Shown here piece after piece: positions 12,291-22,145 of a DNA stretch of 64,000 bases. Within the stretch, counting starts at the first letter, position 1. Every line of letters starts with the position of its first letter. The position numbers and the translations under genes were made by a program. Below the pieces are notes generated by a model. It saw only the letters and a list, made by a program, of their open reading frames with translations. It was not told where the DNA came from and did no database searches. Source of the stretch: Symbiodinium natans (Eukaryota; Sar; Dinophyceae; Suessiales; Symbiodiniaceae); the NCBI GenBank assembly GCA_905221605.1, contig CAJNDS010000073.1, forward strand, positions 56,001-120,000. The letters run 5' to 3'.

Positions 12291-13715
12291 CTAGCTGCAA
12301 GTAGGAAGAAGCAGTCTCCCCCATATTGCTACAGCTCCGCTGCTTGAGACAGCCGCAAAGCCATGCTCAGAGGCAGCGACCTGCTGGACGTCTCGGAGCT
12401 GTTCTTCCACAGCAGAACTGTTGCCACCAAAGCGCGAACAGCCCCACGTGATCACGGCACCACCCTCAAGAATTGCAGCAAAGGCACGGTCGCAGGCTTG
12501 GACCTCTTGTACGTTGCACAGCTGTGCAGACACTGCACTGCAATCCCCGCCATACTCAGGATCACCCCAACAGACTATGGAGCCATTTTCCAATATTGCT
12601 GCAAACGCTGACCCGGACGATTGTATGTCTCGAACAGTCCTCAGCTGCGCTTGTACAGCCTGGCTGTCGCCTCCACCCTCGGGAAGGCCCCATGTAACCA
12701 CGGATCCGTCATTCCTGATCGCTGCGAAGGCAGAACCAGTAGCCTGTATTCGGCCAATATCTGCCAGTTGCTGCGTTACGACCATGCTGTGACCACCATA
12801 GTCTGCATCACCCCAACATACCACCGATCCATCAGACAGGAGAGCGGCAAAGGCGCGGTCCGACGCCTGGATTTGAAGAACGTTCCGCAACCTGGCCTGC
12901 ACTTCGTCACTGTCACCTCCATAGCTGCCATCCCCCCAAGTCACTACGCATCCATTCTTCAGCACTGCGGCAAAAGCGCAGTATGATGCTTGGATGCACT
13001 GTACGTTCCTCAACTGCTCTTGGACTTGGCTGCTGTCTCCTCCATCATCTGCCTGGCCCCAGGTCACGACCGATCCGTCGAGGCGGATTGCGGCAAAAGC
13101 ATGTAAAGTCGCTTGGATTTCTTTCACATCCCTCAGCTGCTCGTGAACGCTGCTGCTGTCGCCCCCCTCTTCAGCTTCGCCCCATGTGACAACATGCCCA
13201 TCGTACGAGATTGCGGCAAAGGCGGTCCGGGTGGCCTGAATCTGGCAAATGTTTTGCAACTGGTCTTGCACAGGGCTGCTGTCGCCACCGCAGCGGGGGT
13301 GACCCCAGGTTACCACGGATCCATCGCCCAAAATCGCCGCGAAAGCACGGGCTCCTGCCTTGATGCTCTGCACTCCTTTGAGCTGCGCGTGTGCTTTGCA
13401 TGCTTTGCCACCGTCCACGGGGTTTCCCCAGGTGGAGACAGCTCCGTCTGTGTGCACGACGGCAAAGGCGGAGTTAGATGCCGCGATTGCCTCCCGCCGG
13501 ACAAGGCCCCAAACCATATCTTTGTTTCCGATGCCTACCTCGTCCAGTGCGGCTGAGGCATGTAGCACCTCCCCATTCTCGTTTATCAGGTTACCAAGGC
13601 CCACGCCCAGCTCAACCTGCGCCTGTCGCATGAGCTCATTGACCCTGGTGTCACCTTTTACCTCTACCACAACTTCCTTTCCGCTCAGCAGCGCCACCGT
13701 GATGCAGACAAGCAT
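12291..13715 (-). CDS. Ubiquitin-like domain plus RCC1-like repeat protein, single exon
   Basis: This is an uninterrupted frame of 474 codons ending in TAG at 12291. I start at the ATG at 13713-13715 (MLVCITVALLSGKEVVVEVK). The frame stays open 36 codons upstream, but that stretch lacks protein-like character. Residues about 1-75 look like a ubiquitin-like fold. Ten repeats follow, each about 41 residues with the core AFAAIxxDGSVVTWGxxxxG then GDSSxVQxQLxxVxxIQAT. They resemble RCC1/HERC-type beta-propeller blades. Proteins of this Ub-like plus repeat design are abundant in dinoflagellates and are usually labelled HERC- or RCC1-like. No HECT or other catalytic domain is present, so a scaffold or binding role is inferred. 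Unlike its neighbours it has no visible intron. Confidence 0.85.
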   Translation of the reverse strand: MLVCITVALLSGKEVVVEVKGDTRVNELMRQAQVELGVGLGNLINENGEVLHASAALDEVGIGNKDMVWGLVRREAIAASNSAFAVVHTDGAVSTWGNPVDGGKACKAHAQLKGVQSIKAGARAFAAILGDGSVVTWGHPRCGGDSSPVQDQLQNICQIQATRTAFAAISYDGHVVTWGEAEEGGDSSSVHEQLRDVKEIQATLHAFAAIRLDGSVVTWGQADDGGDSSQVQEQLRNVQCIQASYCAFAAVLKNGCVVTWGDGSYGGDSDEVQARLRNVLQIQASDRAFAALLSDGSVVCWGDADYGGHSMVVTQQLADIGRIQATGSAFAAIRNDGSVVTWGLPEGGGDSQAVQAQLRTVRDIQSSGSAFAAILENGSIVCWGDPEYGGDCSAVSAQLCNVQEVQACDRAFAAILEGGAVITWGCSRFGGNSSAVEEQLRDVQQVAASEHGFAAVSSSGAVAIWGRLLLPTCS

Positions 13716-13784
13716 GGCACATGGTCGGAGTGCGCAGAAGAGGCGGTCAGATAACTTGGGTCTGCTCGCATGGTAGCGGGTGGT

Positions 13785-13855
13785 AGCTATAGGGTTTACG
13801 GTTTGAGAGTATTCGTACGGCAAGCGGGATCTTGTTTTTAGGGTGTAGGGCCAGG
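13785..13855 (+). repeat. Eroded telomere-type repeats upstream of the RCC1-like gene
   Basis: Copies of TAGGGTTTACGG and TTTTTAGGGTGTAGGG lie immediately upstream of the gene's start, on its 5' side. Only a few units are recognisable. Confidence 0.45.
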
Positions 13856-14055
13856 TCGATTGTTTCAGGAGCTCATGATGGCTTAGGGTCTTTTGTCATG
13901 AGGACTGAGGGTTGTGGGGATGGCGAAGATCATGTCTGGAGATGTTTAGAGCCGAGAGTTCTACACCCACATTCTTGCAGAGAAAGAAGGGCACTTGAAG
14001 GCCACGCAGGTCAGACTAGAAGAGCCTTCAGCGCTTTAATCCGAGAGATTCCTTG

Positions 14056-14092
14056 TACCCTCAACCCTAAACCCCAAACCCTAAACCCTTTC
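14056..14092 (-). repeat. CCCTAAA telomere-type tract
   Basis: Four CCCTAAA-like units (one as CCCCAAA) about 200 bp from the TTTAGGG-like remnants at 13785-13855 and in the opposite orientation. Confidence 0.7.
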
Positions 14093-14599
14093 TTATCCTT
14101 TTTCCCCTTCCTCGGGACTCAGAGAGCAAGCCTTGGGTTTCTCTCCGAGAGAACACGCAAAATGCTTTTCAGCACTTTTTCAGTTATTTGGGCCTCGTAT
14201 GGCCTAGTCTCTTTTGACTCTCTTACTGTGATTTACTATTCTGATGTCTCGCTTTTAGTCACATCCAGCTTTCTGTGCCTCGGCATGGGCCAGGCGACGC
14301 AGGACCTCTGTGGCCAAGGCGGCTTCGAGGCTGCTGGGCACCTCCAGAAATGCGCAGTGTCTTCAGAGCGCTTTCCGCCGCATCGCCACGTCGCTACGCC
14401 GATACGTTGCCTGTGCTTTGCCGTGCCATGTCTTGCCGTGAACACAAAGCCAGCTGACCGGCTTTGCTGTTCTTGCTCTTTATGCCTCTCTCTCGCAACC
14501 ATCCTTCCAGGGTATTCAGGTTGGACAAACACGGCCATTCCTTCAGTCTAGCTACAACTTGCTGGCAACACAGAACCACCATGCTGGCCAGACACGGAA

Positions 14600-17500
14600 A
14601 CATAACTCCCGCAACGTGCTGCCACCCAGGCGAGAGCAGCAAGCTCCAGCGTCTGCCACACAGGCGTTGCAAATGGTTGCAAGGCCCTATGTGAAGTCTC
14701 GATCGCTGCTAGGGACTGATGTGTCTCAATCGCTACCAGGCGAGAAAAGCCAAGATAAAAAGCCCGCGTCCGGCAAAGACATGACATGCAAAAACGATTC
14801 AACATGCAAACACATGCAAATCATGGCGCTGCACAACTCAGCCATCCTCAGATGCCAGCTCCCACCTTCAGAGAGCCTACCACCGTAGGCGCACGGTTGA
14901 GCACAGCATGCAGCGCAGATACCTCGGCACCTCGGCAGTGTTTGCGATCACCCTGCAGCACAGGCTTTTGGGGGTTCAGTTGCTAAGTTAAGGTGCAAGA
15001 ACACGTCAGTACCGAGCAGCACCGGAGTCAGAAGCACGAGTGACACTGCAGCTGACACTAGTGCAGTAAGGCTGCTTTCACTGATGGCCTGCACTCTGCT
15101 GCGCACACAGTCACATCAGCACATACATATTTGTGTATTTCTGTATCTAATTATCGGCATTTATGATGCATACACATATATCTGCCCAATGGGCCTCGGC
15201 AGCCGTGAGCACCACCAGGGCCCAGGCGAGATTAGCCAGGCCCTGCGAAGGGAGCACAACAGCTGACATTGATGTAGAATGATGCAAAAAGCTGTCCATT
15301 CAGGAGCCCTGATCCGCCAATACCCCTTTGCCCCACCTGCGGCGTGAGCTCCTGGCAGCGCGCGTGCGCAGCGCTGGAGAGCCGCGGAGCCGAAACGCCG
15401 AACTCCGGGGTGGCACAAAACTGCAACTCCCGGATTTTTTAAGCATTTCATATGAAGCCCGTACTCAGTTCGTTAGCAATGTGTACTCCTTCAATATTTG
15501 CGTCAAAAGCCACTTGGCAAGCCGCACACTCCCCAACCGGCGGTGCCTCCCAGGGCACCTCCAGGGTTGCAAAGGCCCAGAAGACATTCGCCAGTCCTGG
15601 TAGCCGATTCTTGCCACTGCCGCGACTGCCGCCACTGCCGATTGACAATACTCTCTTATTTTGTCAATCACCTGTCAATGTGCATGCACGTGTACCGTGT
15701 ATGCTACAGCCAAAGCTGCTACGCGTGATGAGATCGCGCGCTCCTTGTGGCGACAGCTCTGTCGCACGATTCTCCGCCACATGTGTGGCGGTGGCAAAAG
15801 CTGCAGAGTCCTGCAGCGCCGTGCGTTTCTCAGGGGGGCAGAAGTCATGAGGATGCGATACGGGCCTACTTGCTCTCACGAAGCGACTCTGCGTGGAACC
15901 TCAACCAACCCGTGGCGCGATGGGGCCTGTCCAAGAGCCGCAAGCGCCCAAATCACCTAAATCAAGTTCAAGGTATGCCTATGTGTGTGCTCATAGCACT
16001 CACGGCACAACGAATGAAGAGTCAAAGGATTCCCAGACTTGCAGCCGGCGTGGCGCCACTGAGCTCCGTGGCTCCCAGCTGCCATGCACGGCGATGCACC
16101 TGCACTGCAAGACTTGATCTACGAGCTTGCACCTCTACACAGAACCAGCAAAGTGCTTACAGCATCTTCCGGACGATGCCCTCCACCTCCGGCAAGGCGG
16201 CGCTCAGCACTGGCGGCGCAGAGCCTAGTGTGCCCAGGGCCCAGAGGAAGCCTGTGCGCAGCATGATGCTGCCGGACAACATTCACTTCACTTGGGTCAG
16301 TGCATTTGGGAAAGTAGCTGGAATCGAGATATGCAGAAACAGATAGACTGTGCTTTGAGCAGCCAAAGTAGCTGTAACCTGGCCTGCAAGCTCCTCAGAC
16401 TGAAAGGATGCCAGACCTTACCCATCTTACACATCTTACACGATGTTTCGTAATCAGGAATGTAGTTGGCGCATTGCGGTGCCTCAATCAGCACTGGTCC
16501 CATGGCATGTTGAGGAAATTCTGGGAAACATTATTGTTGCGCATCCGAGGTGCCGATGTCAAGAGCCCGCTCGCTCAGCAAGTGCATAAACCTGGGCAGC
16601 AAATGAAGCATCTCGAGAAATCTAGCGCGCGTTTGCCGAAACAGCGCCCAGCCTCCCAAAAGTCACCACAGCTCCAAAGCATGCCCTCGCCTCAAACTGA
16701 GTGCTCTTCTGAGGTTGGGGACTGGTCGTTCCGATTTGCCACTGCGCCGAAAGACCAGGCGATGTTCGCCTGCAGCTCAGGATCATCGTTCGAACAACGA
16801 AGACACATCGCCAGTGCCACATACCGGAGCATGATCCAAGTCGCAAAGCGCATTTCGCGAGGAGCAGTACCGAAGCGGGAGAGCGATTTCGAACATGGAG
16901 AATGCGGAGGCGGGAGCACGATCCGAGGCCGTTACAATTACTTCCCAAGCACGATGTCGAACACCACGGCCCCACCTCCGAGCTGCACATCTCCCCGGCT
17001 ACGAAAAATACGAAAACCGAGACGAAAGTGCTGCGCCTGCCAAGCAGAACGATGTCTGGCACGTCAAGATGCGCGCCGTGCCACAAGGAGAGCATCACAG
17101 GGCCACAATGACGCCGAGAGGGTTTGCCGGAAACAGAACCCCCCGTGCGGCCACAGATTCGCACGGCGCCACAGTGAAAGCACCAAAACAAGCCCATGGG
17201 GTGATTTTCATTTGCTTGGACACAGGAACCCCACAGTGCAAGCGTTGGCTTTGGGACACATTGCGGAGGCCAAGGCAGCGTTAACTTCTCAAGCCCGAAA
17301 CCTGCCACAACCGTCCAAAAACCCTGCCATCAATGAGGTCGATATCATGATTATCATAAGACGACCATCTCCTGTGTGCAGATGGGGCCAAGCGGCCACG
17401 TGCTGTGGTCTGAGCTCGCAGACGCGGCACGCAGCAGCCAGCGAGGTGAAGAACTGAATTACCAAAGCAACAGCTGCCACTGACATAGCCATGAGCATAA

Positions 17501-20433
17501 GTGGCATAAGCTATCAGCTCTCATGGCAGCGCAGTTCTCTCGGATTGCGCTGTGCTCAGCGTTGATCAATGTTCACCTCTCCAAGATGTAGTAAACTTTC
17601 CCTAAGTGAAGTCCAGCGGCGGGGTCGTCGTCGATGGCCAGCGTCCCTGCCGCCCAGGCCAGATTAGACATGTTCTGCGCGGCGAATACCTCGGGATCAG
17701 AACCTAAGTTGGAGCACGCCACACTGCACAGAAAAAGTATCTTAAATCTGGTACATTCAACCTTCAGGCCCTTTGTCCAATGTTTCGCTTTGGGCTTGCT
17801 GGCAACCATCACTCTTTTGGGCGTGGGTCGGGTCTGCACCCACATCCCTTCTAAGGGCAACGCTTCGCACTTTCTTTAAGCGGACTCGTGACTTTGGATT
17901 GCTGTGTCTGCATCAAGCGCAGCATCAAGTTTGTGTTTGGAATTTCCCCTCCATCACTCCAGTTGGGGCTTTTGTTGGACAACCGGCTGTCCTTGTCGGC
18001 CATCGCTCTTGCAGTCGGGAGTGGTTGCAAAGGGTTTGGGATATAGTTCGTGGCCCTCAGCCCTAGACCTGACATCAACTGGTGGAGGAGGGCTGGACAC
18101 AAATCCACTCTTGCGAGATACGACCACAGTTGCTGAAAGACCCTGGAGGGCTTGGGGGTTTGGACTGAGGGGTCAGGGCCAAGAATCTCCAAAGTGGTGC
18201 CAAGGGGCGGAGTGCCCTTCCGGCCGCGGTGACCATCTGCAGGGCGCAGTTGACAGCGGCTCGCGGGCCTGTCCATCTGAGGTCTTCTGACTCCGATACA
18301 ATCTGGGTTCGTACCTCCCATTCCATTCTCTGCAGATGTCAAGCTCGAAATGCCCTTCCAAATCTTGCAGCCTGAACAGCATTGAACTGAGCAATTATGG
18401 CCTGTGCGGCCTACTTGTCTGCAATTTCTGCTTGCAGAAGAAGTAGGAAAGAGTTGCAAGCCCGAGGCGGTTCACTGGACATGCCCACGTCGCAGCCCAT
18501 GCCAGCTGGGCATCATGAGCATCAGGTGATCATGAGCCAGGCCGGCCATGAGCATGCTGCACGCCGCACCAGGCTGCGAGACGGGCATCATGAGCTTCAG
18601 CTGTCCGCCACTCTGGGCCGGAAGGCGGGCGCCATGAGCATCGTCTCGCCCGCCATGCTGGCCGCCGAGAGACGCGTGTGATGAGCATCACAACCCCAGG
18701 TGGTCTCAGCACCACACAGCAATAGGGCCTCCACGCATGTAGGTTTAGTCTGTAGGGTCAGGCTCTGCCTTCCAGGCATCTTAGACACAAGCATCGCCTC
18801 TTGAGCCGGCCGAGGCGGCCAAAGCACGCATTGCCAACACGAATTGCTACGTCCCGGGACGTACTGGATAGCACGTGGAAGCTTCCCAATGCCAGCCCCA
18901 AGCGGCCCAAGCGCCTCGAGAGCAGAGGCGCGCGCAGGCCCAGGCTACATTGGCCCAGCCCTCGAAGGTACGTCAACAGAATGGCAACTGTGTTAGTTGT
19001 ATGGACACTTTGCAGACTCAACAGCCAAATGGTTGCACATAACGAAACAGTCATGATGCAGAAGCAAAGTTGCGGCACTGTTGCGGCCCTTCAACGTCAC
19101 TTCAATTTTGGCACCCGTGGACCAGGCGCGCACCTGCGGCGCCAACTCGGCATGCCGCTGCTCCGCGGCCGAAAACAGTGCTTCGGAGAGCGGCATGGGC
19201 GCCTGACGACAGAGGAGGGGGCACATGGAGGCGCGACTTGGGTTTCTTGGGCTTCGGGATGGTTGTTCCGGGTCTTTGGCAGCCTCGCGAAGAGTTCCCA
19301 TGGACCAGCACAGCTGGGCCTCGAGCAACGCAAGACAGGGCCCTCATCAGCTCACAACGAGGAGGTCCCCGTAGCTGGCGTTGCTCTTCTTCGTACGTAA
19401 TGCATATTGCTTGGGCCCACACCAAGTCCAGGGGCTGGAAGCCAGACTTCAAAGACGCCGGCCTGGCGGCCCCAATGTGCTCGCAGCAAAATAGAGCTGA
19501 CGACGTTTCCGAAGTGGAAGGCATTGTTGGAGCGTTGGGGTTCCTCCGGGCTTTGTGGGATCCCTTCGGAAGCCTGCCGATCAGCGCTTCGCGGGCCACG
19601 TGCCGCAGCACAGCGGCACCTGGAAGGGGCCCGGAGACTCGCCAACTAACACAAATTCGGCTTAATACTAAATGCTTGGAATCGGCTGTAAAAGGCTTGG
19701 AGCACGTTCGAGGGGCCACTAAGCCGTGAATGGCAGCCAAGCAATTCTCGCGGGCCGGGGAAAAAGGTGAAAACAGAACAGGGTGAGCGTTACAGATGCT
19801 CGAGGATGCATTCCACTGCTGTCTCTTGCCTTGCTCGCTCAAGGTGGCCGCTGCCCAGGCCATATTGGCCAAATCCTTTGCCGAGGAATCCGTTCGGATC
19901 TTAAGAATGCTTTGCGCTGCAACCATCAAAGATCGCTCTCCGCCACTCTGCAGGCCCGCGGCGCGCGGCCCGGCGCCGGTCTGGGAGGCTGCGCGCGCCA
20001 GGCAGCGCCGGCGGAGCTCCTCAATCCGAACAGGTGCACCGACTGGCACAGCACAAGGCGCCTCATGGCACCACCTGCTACGGTGCACAACTCTGGCCTG
20101 GGCTCGCGCGCCGCCGCGGAGCCGCGCCAAGGCCACCAGCGCAGCGCCCAGGGCACGCGGGCCGCGAAGTGCCTGCGAATCATGGCATTCACCAGCACAC
20201 GCTGCGCCCAGGCTGAGCCTTGGGACATCAGCAGGTGGTGCCTGCTGGTGCTGTAGCATAAAGTCGAGAAGGCCCTCGATGGCGGAGTCCTGCCCCAAAA
20301 GGCCGGCTCCCTTTGCCTTGAACTCTGCACGTCTGTACTTGTCCTGAAAACTTGATCCGCCCAAAGACTTAAAGATCCCAAATCTCTCCAAGCTTTTGGG
20401 AACCACCAAGTCGCATCCGTTCGCATCCTGCAC
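14600..20433 (-). CDS. Multi-exon LANxAWAxATL helical-repeat gene (OPR/RAP-like)
   Basis: At least ten short stretches on the minus strand share one repeat core. In transcription order: DLANMAWAAATL (19840-19875), AQLCWSMGTLREAAKD (about 19277-19325), WANVAWACARL (about 18926-18958), MSNLAWAAGTLAIDDD (about 17627-17675), LQANIAWSFGAV (about 16740-16775), FLWALGTLGS (about 16215-16250), GLANVFWAFATLEVPW (about 15550-15600), GLANLAWALVVLTAAEA (about 15191-15242) and LELAALAWVAARCG (about 14610-14655). They sit in different frames with non-coding DNA between them, as expected for exons. Proteins with this helical pair repeat are a large dinoflagellate family related to OPR/RAP organelle RNA-binding factors. 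RNA binding here is inference. No RAP domain was found, and the segments could belong to more than one gene. Confidence 0.6.
15185..15620 (-). CDS. Helical-repeat gene exons
   Basis: GLANVFWAFATLEVPWEAPP (about 15540-15600) and GLANLAWALVVLTAAEA (about 15191-15242) are two more repeat cores. Sequence between them shows no consistent coding frame. Confidence 0.5.
16150..16800 (-). CDS. Helical-repeat gene exons
   Basis: Three segments are visible. One is NDDPELQANIAWSFGAVANR (about 16730-16790). The second is FLEMLHLLPRFMHLLSERAL (about 16560-16620), helical and leucine-rich. The third is FLWALGTLGSAPPVLSAALP then EVEGIVRKML (about 16156-16250). Each is in its own frame. Stops or frame changes between them are taken as introns. 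Confidence 0.45.
17600..17765 (-). CDS. Helical-repeat gene exon
   Basis: The frame gives GSDPEVFAAQNMSNLAWAAG then TLAIDDDPAAGLHLGK. This is the clearest complete unit: the family's usual pre-core (PExFxxQ) is followed by the core. The upstream end near 17755 runs into a region with no coding character. Confidence 0.55.
18485..18695. repeat. Irregular ATGAGCAT-type repeats
   Basis: GGCATCATGAGC, GCCATGAGCAT and TGATGAGCATCA recur six or seven times at spacings of about 20-40 bp. The segment is GC-rich and lies inside an intron-like part of the helical-repeat gene. Confidence 0.5.
19075..19335 (-). CDS. Helical-repeat gene exon(s)
   Basis: One frame gives LEAQLCWSMGTLREAAKD (about 19277-19328), a variant of the repeat core. 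A second stretch in the same frame, SEALFSAAEQRHAELAPQVR (about 19125-19195), looks like the second helix region of another unit. It trails off at about 19080. Confidence 0.45.
19800..20433 (-). CDS. 5' part of the helical-repeat gene
   Basis: The frame is open from an ATG at 20431-20433 to beyond the repeat DLANMAWAAATL at 19840-19875. The first part contains SLERFGIFKSLGGSSFQDKY, then an Ala/Arg-rich stretch (RALGAALVALARLRGGARA), then SLMVAAQSILKIRTDSSAKD leading straight into the repeat. Coding character fades after LSEQGKR (about 19820), which probably marks an exon end. GC content is high (about 60%) compared with the flanks. Confidence 0.5.
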
Positions 20434-20729
20434 GGCTGAGCGCTTGGAAAGGCTTCCCAGGCGAAGGAGGCAGGCCAGTGCCTAGACGGGGCGAAGGGCC
20501 CTTTCACTGGCCGCCACTGGCCAGCCGGGCCACAAAGGCAACTCCAGTAGTCGCTCTACGCTCTCTTGTGGCTTGCGTGGAAGCAGGCTCGGTCGGGGGC
20601 CTGGTCGATACCCTGTTGCTTGGGCAGGCTGCGGAAGTAGCTGAGCACCTCCTCAGGAAGGCTTTAGGTCAGAGTATTGCAGAGACTGGGGCAAACTGAG
20701 TGTCTCCTCGGCATTGTGCAGCCGTCGCA

Positions 20730-21110
20730 CCTGCATCAGGAACATGAATCGGCTTTGGATTGCGCGGTGATGATTCGCAACAACATCTGAGCGCATACTT
20801 TTACTAAGGAACATGCTCCAGAACTTTGAGCCTTCCGATCCTCGATCCCTCTGCTGGCCAAGGTAGGCAGAGTCTTGTGATGCAAAAGCTGTCCTAAGTT
20901 CTCCTTGTTCCGGCCTTCGGGGTGATCAAAGGGGCAGCGCGTAAAGAGTGCCTGGCCAAGGGCAGCTATGCTACGCGTGGCCTTTTTGTCTATTTTGCTC
21001 TTCATAAGGCACCGAGAGGAACGCAAAACAAAACCTTGGCTTAGATACAAGATGCGAAGTACAGATTTGATAATCAGATATGGCTGTGTCAACGGGACAG
21101 GTGCCAACAA
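20730..21110 (-). CDS. Possible exon, unidentified
   Basis: An open frame with a compact coding-like middle (CLMKSKIDKKATRSIAALGQ then ALFTRCPFDHPEGRNKENLG, about 20860-21010). It lies just beyond the apparent 5' end of the helical-repeat gene, so it could be an upstream exon of that gene or a separate gene. No motif allows a family call. Confidence 0.3.
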
Positions 21111-21114
21111 GCCT

Positions 21115-22140
21115 GTGATCATGGTCTTACGGCTTGCTGGCATCATGAGAACATGAGCCTGGCCGGTAACCCCCTACTAGCAACTGACCAACAGTGCCGT
21201 TTGCTCGGTCTCTGGACTGCCTCACGCTGGTCTGGCCCTTTTGCAGCTTCAGCAACATACTCGACATCGTTTGAGAGAGGCGATGAGAAGCGCGAGAAGC
21301 GGGCAGTCCACAAACGAACGCCCCCCACCTCCATAGGGGCCGAGCTGGAGTCAGGCACGGCCTGTAACTTTCGACTTGCAACCAAATGAGCCAACGACGA
21401 TGCAAAATGCACTTAAGGAGCACTGCAAGCAGGCAGAGGCCTCGCAGGTAGCGGCCACAAGCTGGGGGAGCTCGGGGAGCAATGCATTCAAGCATCAGCA
21501 TTAGACTTTTTTGGGAGAAAGGGTTCTCAATCTGTCCTGTTGGAAGTGGCATCGTCTGCAAGCATCATAGGAGATTGATTCACAAAACTTGCCGTCCGAA
21601 GAATTACACGTAGTGCGTGTAGGTGGGTATGTCGTGAACCGACTTCGTAAGCGCTTTCGGAACCTCGTCCAACAACGTATCTGGTTTGCTGACAACGCAT
21701 GCACTACTCATGATGCTGCCGCAACAACAAAACGGAGGCACTGAAAAGATCATGCCGATACATCCGATACCTATGTTTGGGATACTTGGGGGTCTTGTGT
21801 GCCCACTCATATTCCGCGGCGCAGCTAATCTGTTCCCTGCACCTTTGGGTGAAACGCCTCTCTTGTCCGGCATGTGATTTTGCCTCGCAAGGCTTGTCCG
21901 ATTACAGCGCGTCCGGTCTACAGGCTCTGCGTATTCTGCAGACCCATACATTGCGCACTGGGATGGTCCGAGCTCTAAGCACTTAGAGCAGATGGTGGAA
22001 TCCTCACGGTCCTAACTTCACCTCTCAGGAGATGAGGATAAGCCAAGCGATGGCCACCTGGGCACTGAGCACTCGGAAGTCCTCCTCTCAAAGCCTTTAA
22101 TACCTTTAAAGTGTCTGTCCATCCTCCCCCAACATTCAAC
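21115..22140. other. No firm gene
   Basis: Open frames occur on both strands (for example minus 21604-21951), but neither strand is convincing and no motif is recognised. The 3' end of the YIPF6-like gene is the next firm feature. Confidence 0.4.
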
Positions 22141-22145
22141 ACCAT

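Noticed and set aside
13832-14551. Plus-strand open frame of 239 codons
   Set aside because: It runs through telomere-type repeats and a minus-strand exon-like region. No family likeness.
16408-17457. Plus-strand open frame of 349 codons
   Set aside because: It overlaps minus-strand helical-repeat exons and has the composition of an antisense shadow, with no motif.
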